A DNA stretch of 64,000 bases, taken from the NCBI GenBank assembly GCA_903945495.1, contig CAJAVU010000021.1:248001-312000 (forward strand). The letters are read 5' to 3'. Each line of letters begins with the position of its first letter. Position 1 is the first letter of the stretch. Source of the stretch: an uncultured Flavobacteriales bacterium (GTDB lineage: Bacteria > Bacteroidota > Bacteroidia > Flavobacteriales_D > Crocinitomicaceae). A model generated the notes under the pieces. The model searched no databases. It had not been told where the DNA came from and saw only the letters and a program-made list of their open reading frames with translations. Positions 1 to 9,004 of this stretch are shown piece after piece. The translations under genes and the position numbers were made by a program.

Positions 1-3000
1 AAGGGTTTATTTTTAATTAATGAATCTAGAACAATTGCCACAAAAATTGAAATAGGCAGCAAGAATGAAAATCCTGTTATTATTCAGCGCATTGTGCAAA
101 TGGCTAATTACAGTGTTCTATTTGGCACCAACCAAGGGGTTTTTGAATATGATTTAAACCTGAATAGAGCACAACCGAAATTTCCGAACTTGGACAAAGA
201 GTTTGGTTACATGGGAATTTCAGACATCTATTTATCCGACAACAATACGTGGTTTTTAGGCACGACGAACAAAGGGCTATTTACGATTACGAACAGCGGA
301 GAAATCTACAATAGCACACAAGACATTTTTCAAAAAAACGCCTTATTGTTTAACGACATCAATTTGCTTTTTGTTGATGAATCAGGAACATTTTGGGTTG
401 GTACGGATCGTGGATTAGCCAGTTTTAATCCGAACAACCAAGGATTTTTGGGCGTTGGACCGAGTGGTAATTTGGAAAAAGGAATTCCGTCTTCCAATGT
501 TTGGTCTTTTGCAGAGGATGAAAAGGCAAATTATGTGTTTGTTGGAACAGACCTTGGAATTTCTCGCTACAATCGAAAAACAGGAAAATTCGAACAGTAT
601 TACAGAGATAATTCGCAGTCTATCACTGGTGAAAGTGCAGAAACGGCCGTTTTATCGATGATTGTTATTAATGAAAACCATGTTTTAGTAGGTTGTGTTG
701 ATGGATTATTTGATTTAACTATTTCGGGGAAAAACAATTATACATTCAAACGCATTAACTATTTAACAGAAGAAGAAGCAATAGAGCATGTCAGAATCTA
801 TTCTTTAGTTCACTGGAAAGATGATAAATACTTTTTAGGAACGAAAGCAGGAGCTGTTTTAGTTGACTTAAAAGCTAAAAAAGCACAAGCATTTGAACAC
901 AGTTTTAAAAATCCAAAAGCAACGATAACAGCTGGAATTTGTCGCAATGTTTATAAGGATAAATACGATAGAATTTGGTTTGCAACCAGCACAGGTGAGA
1001 TGAACCAATTAGTGGATAAGAATGGAAGTTTATCTATTGTTCCATACAAATACAATTCGATTTTATTAAAAAACTCAAAGGATTACATTACGTCAATTCT
1101 TCAAACGAGTAAGCACGAATTTTGGTTTGGGACACTGGGTTCTGGTTTGATGTATTGGAATGAATTCACCAAAAAAGTCAAAGTATACACGAAAAAAGAT
1201 GGTCTACCAAACAATGTTGTGTATTGCGTAATTCAAGATCAAAACAAAAATTTATGGATGAGTACCAACAAAGGAATTTGTTGTTTTAATCCAACGACAA
1301 AAGTTGCAACAAATTACACCGAAACCGATGGTTTAATGAGTAATGAGTTTAACCTTGGTGCGCACATGTTTTCGCATACAGGTGAATTGTTTTTCGGAGG
1401 TATTTACGGGTATAATTTCTTTAATCCACGTAAAATGGGATTAAACAAAACGGATGTAAGTGTAAAAATCACCAAGTTTAAATTTGACAAAGGTTGGCTA
1501 CACCCCAATGAAAGTGGTTCACCATTTGTGCGACCAATTTCGCAAACAGAAAAAATCACACTTAGTTATCGCCAACGAAGCTTTACAGTTCGTTTTCAAC
1601 CTTCTGACTTGAGTAATCCAGAATTGTTAAACTATAAGTACATTCTTGAAGGATCGGATGAAGGAGAAATATTACTTGGAAACAGCAATGAAATTCATTT
1701 TAATGCACTTTCTCCTGGACATTATACGCTTAAAATTTATGCTCGAATTGGTGACGGACCTTGGGGAAAAACACCAGCAGTATTAGAAATCCATGTAAAA
1801 TCACCTTTCTGGGGAACATGGTGGTTCTGGGTAATTGTTGCCGTTATTTTGGGGATTGCAGTTAGAATCTTTATCCGCACGAAAATTGAATCAGGACGAA
1901 GAGAGCAAGTGCGTTTGGAAATGAAAATTACTGAGCGAACGAAAGAAATCCGTGCGCAAAACGTGAAGATCGAAAAGCAGCGTAAATTATTAGAAGAAGA
2001 AAAAAACAAAGTAGTTGAACAACAACGTTTGCTGCAAATTGAAAAAGATAAAACAGAAAAATTACTGCGCAATGTAATGCCTGAATCAACCGCTGAAGAG
2101 TTGAAAAAAACAGGAACAGCAAGTGCCCGTGCATATAAAACAGTTTCAGTTCTATTTACAGATTTTGTTGGATTCACGAAGATTGCCGAGCACATGAGTC
2201 CAACCGAATTGGTAAACAAGCTCGACATCTATTTTAGAAAGTTTGATGAAATCATAGTCAACAACAATCTTGAAAAAATCAAAACCATTGGTGACGCGTA
2301 TATGTGTGCTGGTGGTGTTCCAGTGCGCAACAACACGAATCCAATTGATACATGTTTAGCAGCATTGCAGATCCAAGATTACATGCGCAAGCACAAAAAC
2401 GACGCAATCATTAACAATACTGATTTCTGGGAATTACGTTTAGGTATTAACACTGGTGAAGTTACTGCAGGTGTAATTGGAAGTGAGCGTTTGGCATTTG
2501 ATGTTTGGGGAGCAACGGTGAATCATGCCCAACGCATGGAAATGTTGGGTGAACCAGGAAAAGTGACGATTACTGGAAATACGTTTAAACTCATTGAACC
2601 TTATTTCGAATGTGTGTTTAGAGGTAAAGCACAAACCAAAAGTCGTGGCTTGTTAGATATGTATACGGTGGAACGTATCAAACCAGAATTATCGGTTGAT
2701 GGTGAAGGCGTGTTCCCGAATGATCGTTTCCACCAAATTGTGAACTTACACCATTATAGTTCGATCAACTATTATAAAGCGGAGCGTCACATTATCAAAG
2801 TGCTTGAAAAAGGTTTATCTGATAAATTACACTATCACAGTATTGAGCATACAAAAGATGTGGTAAAAGCTGTGGAGCGTTTAGCGTTGATGGAAGGTGT
2901 AACCGATGAAGGTTTGTTCTTGTTAAAATCAGCAGCAACGTATCATGACGCAGGATTCGTGGAGCAGTACGAAAAAAATGAACCAATTGGTGCGCGATTA

Positions 3001-3360
3001 GCTGAAGAAATATTGCCGAAATATGGATACACAGCGCAGCACATTGAAAAAATTAAAGAGTTGATATTTGTTACACAGATTCCCCACAAACCAAAAAACA
3101 ATCTTGAAGAAATTATATGTGATGCGGATTTAGATTATTTAGGACGTGATGATTTCCATGAGATTGCAGACCGTTTAAGAAGAGAATTGCGTGAACACGG
3201 AAAAATTGATTCAGATCGCAAATGGGATGAGTTACAAGTAAGTTTCTTAATGTCTCACAGATACTTTACGGAAACTGCAATTCGCACGCGTAAAGAGAAG
3301 AAATTAAAGAACATGGACGAGATTAAGTTACGTCTAGAGAAAGACGAGTACAAGGATTAA
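1..3360 (+). CDS. Propeller-type membrane sensor with adenylate cyclase and C-terminal HD domain (5'-truncated)
   Basis: The frame is open to base 1 with no stop, so the gene starts outside the window; an internal GTG at 94 is only the first start-like codon. Numbering from that GTG, residues about 1-450 are two-component-type beta-propeller repeats (for example FWVGTDRGLASF), 460-570 a Y_Y_Y-type domain, about 573-595 one membrane helix, and 600-670 a coiled coil. A class III nucleotide cyclase domain follows. All six canonical catalytic residues are visible: metal aspartates D690 (LFTDFVGFT) and D734 (KTIGDAY), adenine-selecting K730 and D803 (FDVWG), and transition-state N810 and R814. This predicts ATP rather than GTP as substrate. 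Residues about 900-1080 form an HD domain with H915/H919, H951-D952 (YHDAG) and D1010, as in metal-dependent phosphohydrolases. The HD substrate is unknown. A periplasmic or outside propeller probably drives an internal cyclase. A terminator follows directly. Confidence 0.9.
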   Translation, partial: KGLFLINESRTIATKIEIGSKNENPVIIQRIVQMANYSVLFGTNQGVFEYDLNLNRAQPKFPNLDKEFGYMGISDIYLSDNNTWFLGTTNKGLFTITNSGEIYNSTQDIFQKNALLFNDINLLFVDESGTFWVGTDRGLASFNPNNQGFLGVGPSGNLEKGIPSSNVWSFAEDEKANYVFVGTDLGISRYNRKTGKFEQYYRDNSQSITGESAETAVLSMIVINENHVLVGCVDGLFDLTISGKNNYTFKRINYLTEEEAIEHVRIYSLVHWKDDKYFLGTKAGAVLVDLKAKKAQAFEHSFKNPKATITAGICRNVYKDKYDRIWFATSTGEMNQLVDKNGSLSIVPYKYNSILLKNSKDYITSILQTSKHEFWFGTLGSGLMYWNEFTKKVKVYTKKDGLPNNVVYCVIQDQNKNLWMSTNKGICCFNPTTKVATNYTETDGLMSNEFNLGAHMFSHTGELFFGGIYGYNFFNPRKMGLNKTDVSVKITKFKFDKGWLHPNESGSPFVRPISQTEKITLSYRQRSFTVRFQPSDLSNPELLNYKYILEGSDEGEILLGNSNEIHFNALSPGHYTLKIYARIGDGPWGKTPAVLEIHVKSPFWGTWWFWVIVAVILGIAVRIFIRTKIESGRREQVRLEMKITERTKEIRAQNVKIEKQRKLLEEEKNKVVEQQRLLQIEKDKTEKLLRNVMPESTAEELKKTGTASARAYKTVSVLFTDFVGFTKIAEHMSPTELVNKLDIYFRKFDEIIVNNNLEKIKTIGDAYMCAGGVPVRNNTNPIDTCLAALQIQDYMRKHKNDAIINNTDFWELRLGINTGEVTAGVIGSERLAFDVWGATVNHAQRMEMLGEPGKVTITGNTFKLIEPYFECVFRGKAQTKSRGLLDMYTVERIKPELSVDGEGVFPNDRFHQIVNLHHYSSINYYKAERHIIKVLEKGLSDKLHYHSIEHTKDVVKAVERLALMEGVTDEGLFLLKSAATYHDAGFVEQYEKNEPIGARLAEEILPKYGYTAQHIEKIKELIFVTQIPHKPKNNLEEIICDADLDYLGRDDFHEIADRLRRELREHGKIDSDRKWDELQVSFLMSHRYFTETAIRTRKEKKLKNMDEIKLRLEKDEYKD

Positions 3361-3383
3361 GAGCACCAATTCTAAGGCATAAA

Positions 3384-3414
3384 AAAACCCAGCTCTTTAT
3401 AGATGCTGGGTTTT
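3384..3414. terminator. Bidirectional intrinsic terminator between convergent genes
   Basis: The arms AAAACCCAGC (3384-3393) and GCTGGGTTTT (3405-3414) are perfectly complementary around an 11-base loop, with T-rich sequence after it on the plus strand and A-rich sequence before it. It lies between the cyclase stop at 3360 and the stop of the convergent universal stress gene at 3432, so it can serve both. Confidence 0.85.
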
Positions 3415-3431
3415 CTTTTGTTTATTATTTA

Positions 3432-4256
3432 TTAACTAAATAAAATACTTTGTCCGTATGGATTTAAATCAACAGGATTCACAACCAATGCAGGAATCTT
3501 CGCATCATTTGTAATGATATATTGCTCGTAATTCGCTGTGATTGTTCCTAAGAAGTTACTTCTGTTTAAGTTCATGATGGCAATTAAATCTGCATCAATG
3601 TTAACAGCGTGTTTTACAACTTCTTTATCGAAACCACTAGATGGAGCCAACGTTGCCGTTACTTCAATTCCTCGATCAGAGAAGAATTTTTTCGCGAACT
3701 GAATATTTGCTTGTACTTGGTGACGTAAGAACTCATCTGTTTCATCAGGAGTAATAACGTGTACTCTTGATTTGAAGTAAGTCGCCAAATTCGCAACAAT
3801 CGCCAATTTTTGTTTTGTTTCTTTATGTAAATCCATTGGTACAACGATATCGTCGTAACCAGTTTCTTTAATTTCTTTTTCTTGAACAATAATAAAAGGC
3901 ACACTAGAACTTGTAATTACTTTCAAGGCGTGACTTCCGGTAATGTGTTGCCAACCATGAGCACCGTGAGTTCCCATGAAAATTAATTCTGCATGATGTT
4001 CAGCAGCAAATTCACCAATATCTTCAAAAATGCTTCCCATTCTTACAGAAGGCACTAAATCAACGCCTGAAGTACTGTATTTTGCAAGAATTGCAGTTAA
4101 TTTTTCATCAGCTTCTTTAATGCTTTTTTCTTTTGAAACTACGTGTAAAACGTACACTTGAGCGTTCAATGGTTTCGCAGTAGCAATAGCGTGTTCCAAC
4201 GCGATATCCGCAACTGGCGTGAAATCGTGGGGTACAATAAAGTTTTTTCTATTCAT
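3432..4256 (-). CDS. Tandem-domain universal stress protein (UspA family)
   Basis: The protein is about 274 residues from the ATG at 4256, the size of two fused Usp domains of about 140 residues. The first domain starts NFIVPHDFTPVADIALEHA and ends with a nucleotide-loop-like GTHGAHGW...GSHA (GxxG-x8-GS, one residue shorter than the usual G2xG9xG(S/T)), followed by VPFIIVQ. The second domain (from about residue 140, DDIVVPMD) has lost the glycine loop, so only the first is likely to bind ATP. An in-frame ATG at 4292 was rejected because it lies between the -7 box (4290-4297) and the better start, and would add 12 residues not typical of the family. Cytoplasmic; the stress it answers cannot be read from the sequence. 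Confidence 0.85.
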   Translation of the reverse strand: MNRKNFIVPHDFTPVADIALEHAIATAKPLNAQVYVLHVVSKEKSIKEADEKLTAILAKYSTSGVDLVPSVRMGSIFEDIGEFAAEHHAELIFMGTHGAHGWQHITGSHALKVITSSSVPFIIVQEKEIKETGYDDIVVPMDLHKETKQKLAIVANLATYFKSRVHVITPDETDEFLRHQVQANIQFAKKFFSDRGIEVTATLAPSSGFDKEVVKHAVNIDADLIAIMNLNRSNFLGTITANYEQYIITNDAKIPALVVNPVDLNPYGQSILFS

Positions 4257-4289
4257 AGAGAGGATGTTTCTGGTATTACGTTCCGTTTG

Positions 4290-4297
4290 CAAATGTA
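4290..4297 (-). promoter_or_regulatory. Bacteroidota -7 box TACATTTG for the universal stress gene
   Basis: On the minus strand the octamer matches the Bacteroidota consensus TAnnTTTG, 33 bases before the ATG at 4256. No TTG is present 18-19 bases upstream, so only half of the promoter is supported. Confidence 0.4.
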
Positions 4298-4453
4298 ATA
4301 ATAAAGATTTTTTTTGAATTCATTTCCTTATTTCTTTTTTAAGGGAATTTTTATTTGATAATGAAGCGCTTAGTTTTATGAAGTGAAAATGAAGACAAAA
4401 TAAATATAGAATTACCAATTCATGCAATGTTACTATCGTACTATGGAAAAATG

Positions 4454-4461
4454 TAACTTTG
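4454..4461 (+). promoter_or_regulatory. Bacteroidota -7 box TAACTTTG before the GH3 gene
   Basis: TAACTTTG fits TAnnTTTG and ends 16 bases before the ATG at 4478. A TTA rather than TTG lies 21 bases upstream, so the -33 element is weak. Confidence 0.45.
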
Positions 4462-4477
4462 CGACAAAGTCTTAACG

Positions 4478-6001
4478 ATGCCTATAATTGGAAAATTATT
4501 AAAGAAAACCACTGAAATCTCGTACAAACGAAATTTTAATAAAGGTAAAGAATACACAAACCAATTGAAAACATTGGAAAAAATTGTTGACAAAGCGAAA
4601 TCAACTGCTTTTGGTCAGCGCTATAATTTTCCTGAAATTATTCTGCAAGAAGATGTTGCGGAAGCCTATCAAAAAGTTGTTCCAATTACGGATTATGAAG
4701 AATTTTACGAAGAATGGTTGAAAGACTCAATTGCTGGAGTAAAAGATCACACGTGGCCGGGAAGAATTAAACATTATGCTTTGTCATCAGGAACGACTGG
4801 TTCTCCAAGTAAACGCATTCCAGTTACAGATGAAATGATTCGTTCATTTCAAAAAACGACTATGCGCCAAATTTCAACCTTGCATGAATTAGACTTACCA
4901 GACACATTTTATTCAGCAAGCATTTTAGCTGTTGGCGGAAGTGCAAAATTGACAAAGAAAGAAACCCACATTGAAGGTGATTTAAGTGGTATTTTAAAAA
5001 AATATACGTCGTTTGTCGTGAATCCATTTACTAAACCAGGAAATAAAATCGCCAAGATAAAAGACTGGAATAAGAAAATGGAACAAATGGTGGAAAAAGC
5101 ACCTGATTGGAACATTGGAATTGTTGCGGGCGTACCAAGTTGGTGTTTGATGTTGATGGAGCGTATTATTGAACGCTATGAATTGAAATCAATACATGAT
5201 ATCTGGCCGAATTTTCAAGTGTATGTGCACGGAGGCGTTTTTATGCAGCCCTACATTCCACGATTAGAAAAAGTGATTGGTCAGAAAGTTCACTTATTGG
5301 ACACGTATTTGGCAAGTGAAGGGTATTTTGCGTATCAAACATCTCCTGAACGAGAAGGAATGCAATTGTTGTTGAACAATGGAATTTTCTACGAATTTGT
5401 TCCTTTCAACAGTGATTTCTTTGATGAAAACGGGACGGTTAAAGACAAATTTGAAGCATTCAACATGAGTCAAGTCACAGAAGGAGTTGATTACGCAATG
5501 GTGATATCAACAAATGCTGGATTGTGGCGCTATATGATTGGCGATTTGGTTCGTTTTGTAAATGTAGAAGAACGTGAAGTAAAAATTGTTGGTCGCATCA
5601 AGCAGTTTATGAGTTTGGTCGGTGAACACCTTTCGTTGGATAATTTGAATTGTGCGGTTCAACATGCGAGTGAAACGGAAAACATTCCAATTCCAGAATT
5701 TTGTTTGTATGCAGACACGGATAATCAACGACATATTTGGTTTATTGGAACTAATGAACCAATGACGGATGAGCGCATAAAAACGGTGATTGACGAAGAA
5801 TTAAAACGCATCAATGACGATTATGCAGGAGTGCGAAAATACAGTTTGAATGAACCAGTATTTAAAGTTGTTCCTGTAAATACGTTCTATGACTTTCTTG
5901 CTTCAATTGGTAAGGCTGGATCTCAAAATAAAATGCCAAGGGTGATGAATCCACAACAAACAAAACAGTGGAATCTATTTCTTAAGAAGAAAGGTTTGTA
6001 A
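4478..6001 (+). CDS. GH3 auxin-responsive-promoter family protein (ANL acyl-adenylating enzyme)
   Basis: This 507-residue protein matches the GH3 family, known in plants for conjugating jasmonate or auxin to amino acids through an acyl-adenylate. The three nucleotide-binding motifs of the family are visible: SSGTTGSPSKRIP at residues 103-115, YLASEGYFAYQ at about 277-287, and LWRYMIGDLVRF at about 349-360. The length is close to plant members (about 580-600) minus plant-specific segments. Bacterial GH3 proteins are common in Bacteroidota but their substrates are unknown, so amido-synthetase activity is inference. It is transcribed alone from a TAACTTTG promoter, and its last 20 bases overlap the end of the convergent transporter gene. 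Confidence 0.85.
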   Translation: MPIIGKLLKKTTEISYKRNFNKGKEYTNQLKTLEKIVDKAKSTAFGQRYNFPEIILQEDVAEAYQKVVPITDYEEFYEEWLKDSIAGVKDHTWPGRIKHYALSSGTTGSPSKRIPVTDEMIRSFQKTTMRQISTLHELDLPDTFYSASILAVGGSAKLTKKETHIEGDLSGILKKYTSFVVNPFTKPGNKIAKIKDWNKKMEQMVEKAPDWNIGIVAGVPSWCLMLMERIIERYELKSIHDIWPNFQVYVHGGVFMQPYIPRLEKVIGQKVHLLDTYLASEGYFAYQTSPEREGMQLLLNNGIFYEFVPFNSDFFDENGTVKDKFEAFNMSQVTEGVDYAMVISTNAGLWRYMIGDLVRFVNVEEREVKIVGRIKQFMSLVGEHLSLDNLNCAVQHASETENIPIPEFCLYADTDNQRHIWFIGTNEPMTDERIKTVIDEELKRINDDYAGVRKYSLNEPVFKVVPVNTFYDFLASIGKAGSQNKMPRVMNPQQTKQWNLFLKKKGL

Positions 6002-6896
6002 GTTTTTTGTTTGCCTTTGCTTTAAGGTAATATTTGATAACAGCGTTGGCAATGACAACAACTACAATTACCGCCGAACCAATATAGAAATGAGATCCAA
6101 GCATTTCATCTTCATTCAGTATGGCGATGGCTAACAAAATTGTGTAAACAGGTTCAAGGTTAATGCTCAATGAAACTGTAAAAGCACCAAGACGCTTTAC
6201 AACTTCAATGGTAGCCAAAAACGCAAAGGATGTACACATGATTCCAAGAAATAGGAGCCATAAGAAATCACTCATGGTCATTTGGAAAAGTTCTGCTGTA
6301 AAATCACCTTGAAAAATCAACACAATTGTCAAGAACACGAGTGCCGAAACCATTTCATAAAAAGTGATTTGATAGGATGGTGTGTCTTGCGCCAACTTTG
6401 CATTAAAAACAGAAAACAATGCAGCAAACAGAGCAGATAAAAGTCCATAAATTAGCGCTTCTTTATCATTTGCATCGAAATCACTTGATACAAAATAGAT
6501 TCCATAAATGACAAGTGTGCCCAATAAAAATTCAATCCACGAAAATTTGCGTTTCATGATGATGGGCTCCAACCAAGTTACGTGCAACGTTGCCGTTGAC
6601 AAACATAAAATACCTAATGATGCTGTGGAAAGTTGAATGGATTTGTAAAAGGTCATCCAATGCAAAACAACGAATAAGCCAACACCAGCAATTTTCAAAA
6701 AGGATTTAAAATTAGCTGGTTTTAAAGGTTTACGCATAAAAACTAAGGCAATTCCTAAAGCAACCAAAGCGATTAAAACACGGTGCCAAACGATATAGTA
6801 CGCGTCTAAATGAATTAGCTTTCCGAGAATTCCCGTAAAACCCCACATGAAAATGATGACATGCAGTAAAATATGAAATTTGTACTTGGATAGCAT
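5982..6896 (-). CDS. DMT-superfamily transporter (EamA domains)
   Basis: From the ATG at 6896 (MLSKYKFHILLHV) the protein has about 304 residues and ten predicted membrane helices arranged as two EamA repeats, with the typical WGFTGILGKL in helix 1 and a late repeat SLSINLEPVYTILLAIAIL. Members export amino acids, nucleotides or other metabolites across the inner membrane; the substrate is not readable. The longer in-frame start at 6932 was rejected because it would lie inside the terminator of the upstream gene (6911-6940). The C-terminus is lysine-rich (KAKANKK). The 3' end overlaps the GH3 gene by 20 bases in convergent orientation. Confidence 0.85.
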   Translation of the reverse strand: MLSKYKFHILLHVIIFMWGFTGILGKLIHLDAYYIVWHRVLIALVALGIALVFMRKPLKPANFKSFLKIAGVGLFVVLHWMTFYKSIQLSTASLGILCLSTATLHVTWLEPIIMKRKFSWIEFLLGTLVIYGIYFVSSDFDANDKEALIYGLLSALFAALFSVFNAKLAQDTPSYQITFYEMVSALVFLTIVLIFQGDFTAELFQMTMSDFLWLLFLGIMCTSFAFLATIEVVKRLGAFTVSLSINLEPVYTILLAIAILNEDEMLGSHFYIGSAVIVVVVIANAVIKYYLKAKANKKLTNLSS

Positions 6897-6910
6897 TGCG
6901 GCGAAATTAA

Positions 6911-6940
6911 AAAAAGCGATTGATACACTCAACCGCTTTT
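6911..6940 (-). terminator. Intrinsic terminator after the 192-residue lipoprotein
   Basis: Read on the minus strand, AAAAGCGGTTG pairs with CAATCGCTTTT across a short loop with one mismatch, followed by a run of T. It lies 14 bases beyond the stop at 6954 and just before the transporter start. Confidence 0.8.
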
Positions 6941-6953
6941 GAAATTATTCGAA

Positions 6954-7532
6954 TTATTTTTTTCCACCAGTGCGTTTTAAACGATAGGGTTCTTTCAATG
7001 GAATATCACTTTTAAAGTAAGAGTCAAGTTTTTTATCGTCGATAGTAACAGAGAAGGAGACATCTCCTGGTTCTTCACCTTCAACATATTCAGGCATAAT
7101 TTCTTGTACGTCTGCAAAATATGGTTGTAATTGTTCCTTCGTTGTACCTTGATTTGCGTACATTGGATACAAAAGAATATCCTTTCCGCTATATCCGACT
7201 TTGAAAATCGTAAAACTTGGTTGTTCACCCATTGATAAATAAGTGGTTTTACCAATTACACTTACATACAAGGAATCCCCAAGGTCTGTACTTGTTTCTC
7301 CATCGATGTTTTTAAAGGTCATTACATTTTTTGTGAATGTAACATAGGTTTTTGCATCTTCGCTATCACCAATCAAGGCGGCAAAGTCTTCTGGATAAAT
7401 AACTTCAAACTCTCCAATCATCTTCTTTGGAAAACTTGTTGTCTTTTTACCCGGTAAATTGGTTGAAGTAACTCCTGTACAAGCCGTGTTAAGCAAAAGT
7501 AGGAGCGCAATAAAGAATGTAGAGTATTTCAT
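6954..7532 (-). CDS. Lipoprotein of unknown function
   Basis: Starting at 7532 the protein has about 192 residues and a lipoprotein signal peptide, MKYSTFFIALLLLLNTAC, with cysteine in a LNTAC lipobox, so it is probably anchored in the envelope. The rest (GEFEVIYPEDFAALIG, TKNVMTFKNIDGE, MPEYVEGEEPGDVSF) is a mixed alpha/beta sequence that I do not recognise. The longer start at 7559 lies in the terminator of the next upstream gene and would place extra residues before the signal peptide, so it was rejected. It is flanked on both sides by near-identical hairpins. Confidence 0.7.
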   Translation of the reverse strand: MKYSTFFIALLLLLNTACTGVTSTNLPGKKTTSFPKKMIGEFEVIYPEDFAALIGDSEDAKTYVTFTKNVMTFKNIDGETSTDLGDSLYVSVIGKTTYLSMGEQPSFTIFKVGYSGKDILLYPMYANQGTTKEQLQPYFADVQEIMPEYVEGEEPGDVSFSVTIDDKKLDSYFKSDIPLKEPYRLKRTGGKK

Positions 7533-7544
7533 AAGTAAAAAAAT

Positions 7545-7570
7545 AAAAGCGGTTTTCACAAACCGCTTTT
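7545..7570 (-). terminator. Intrinsic terminator after the charged-helix protein
   Basis: AAAAGCGGTTT (7545-7555) and AAACCGCTTTT (7560-7570) form a perfect 11-bp stem with a 4-base TCAC loop, A-rich on the plus side so that the minus transcript ends in U. It lies 7 bases beyond the stop at 7578. Confidence 0.9.
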
Positions 7571-7577
7571 GTTAGTA

Positions 7578-8912
7578 TTAGTTGGCTTTTTTCAACGCTT
7601 TTTTACGTTTGTCATCCAATTTTTCTTGTTTTTCGTCTAGCTTTTTGTTTTTCTCATCCAGCTTTTCTTGATCTTCTTTTAATTTATCGAGCTTTTTACC
7701 TTTTTTGACTTTGTCGTCCAATTTTTTCTGCTCTTTTTTTAATTCTTTTCGCTCTTCATCCAACGATTTTTGTTCCTCATCGAATTTGGCCATTTTTTCT
7801 TTTAATTCAGCAGCAGCTTCTTTTTGTTCAGCAGCCTCTTTTGCTTCTTTCTCGGCTTCTTTTGCTTCTTTCTCGGCTTCCTTCGCTTTTTTATCTGCTT
7901 CTTTGGCGTCTTTTTCAGCTTCTTTCTTTTCTTCAGCTTCTTTTGCCGCTTTCTTTTCTTCGTCTTTTAAAGACTCTTTTTCTTTATCAGCTTTTTCTTT
8001 TGCCGCCTTTTCTTTATCCTCAGCAGATTCTTTCGCTGCTTTTGCTTTTTCTTGCTCTTCTTTTGCTTTTTTCTCTGCTTCAGAAGCTTGTTTTTGTTGT
8101 TCTTTTTGTTTTGCTTCAGCTTCGGCTTTTGCTTTTTCTTCAGAAGATTTTGCATCTACCAACGTACCATTTTGCATTGCTTTTTCGCGTTCAGCAGCTT
8201 CGGCAGCACGTTGTTTTGCTTCTTCTTCGCGACGTTTTGTGTCTTCAGCAAGCTTTGCAGCATTTGCATCTTTTATTTTTTGAGCCTCATCAAGTTCTTT
8301 TTGGTTCGCCTCTTTTTGCTTATCAACTTCTGCTTGTTTTAATTCAGCCGCTTTTTGCTTTTCTTCTGCAACGCGTTGCGCTTCTTCTTTTTCTTTACGC
8401 AATTGCTCCGCAGATTTCACAGCTTGTTCTTTCTCTGCAGACAATTGTTCAGCCTCTTTTTCGTATTGCGTTGTTTTCTCTTCAGACTTAGCTGTTTTCT
8501 CTTCTATTTTCGTCACTTTCTCAGCAGACTCAGTTGTGATTTCTTCTGCTGTTTCAGCTTTGCCTTTTAGAATAAATGTATAGGCTTTACCATTTTCTAA
8601 AATGATTTCTGGTAATTTTTGTGTTTTATACAAGGAATGACTTACTTCAATAATAGCAAGTTGTTTTGCATAAGATGGAATCGCGATTGTTGCAACACCT
8701 AATTCATTTGTAGAACTTGCTCCAATTGATAGCGTTCCAGATGTAATACGCACCAAAGCTCCTTTTACTGGTTTGCCAGCACTAGAAACATTTATAGTAA
8801 TAGTAATAGCTTCTTTTTCACTTTTTTCGATTACGACTGTGGTTTCAGTAGTTGATGCGTAAACTGCTGACGTGCAAAAAAGCAAGCTTGCGAATATAAA
8901 ACTCTTCTTCAT
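7578..8912 (-). CDS. Secreted protein with Ig-like/regulatory domain and long charged helix
   Basis: The 444-residue product starts with a signal peptide (MKKSFIFASLLFCTSAVYA). Residues about 25-115 look like a carboxypeptidase-regulatory or Ig-like beta-sandwich (GKPVKGALVRITSGTLS, a hydrophobic strand pattern, ending YTFILKGKA). Residues about 120-440 are almost entirely K, E, A, Q and D, with heptad-like and EAEKEAKEAEKEAKEAAEQ runs; such sequences form coiled coils or single alpha helices. There is no C-terminal sorting domain or lipobox. It is probably periplasmic and could be a spacer or structural protein. Function is unknown. The gene is low-complexity, so homology searches will give many false hits to other charged helices. 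Confidence 0.75.
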   Translation of the reverse strand: MKKSFIFASLLFCTSAVYASTTETTVVIEKSEKEAITITINVSSAGKPVKGALVRITSGTLSIGASSTNELGVATIAIPSYAKQLAIIEVSHSLYKTQKLPEIILENGKAYTFILKGKAETAEEITTESAEKVTKIEEKTAKSEEKTTQYEKEAEQLSAEKEQAVKSAEQLRKEKEEAQRVAEEKQKAAELKQAEVDKQKEANQKELDEAQKIKDANAAKLAEDTKRREEEAKQRAAEAAEREKAMQNGTLVDAKSSEEKAKAEAEAKQKEQQKQASEAEKKAKEEQEKAKAAKESAEDKEKAAKEKADKEKESLKDEEKKAAKEAEEKKEAEKDAKEADKKAKEAEKEAKEAEKEAKEAAEQKEAAAELKEKMAKFDEEQKSLDEERKELKKEQKKLDDKVKKGKKLDKLKEDQEKLDEKNKKLDEKQEKLDDKRKKALKKAN

Positions 8913-9004
8913 GGTTAATTTATTTGAATATAAATATACGATTATTGTGTTTTGAGCGACAGTTTTACAAAAACAATTCCAAAAAAAACCGTTAATTTTA
9001 GGGC

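Noticed and set aside
1737-2228. Minus-strand frame of 163 codons opposite the cyclase
   Set aside because: It lies wholly within the sense gene with clear family motifs and has no motifs of its own.
7705-8570. Long plus-strand frames rich in F, S and L opposite the charged-helix gene
   Set aside because: They are mirror translations of a K/E/A-rich gene; the hydrophobic look results from the repeated codons.
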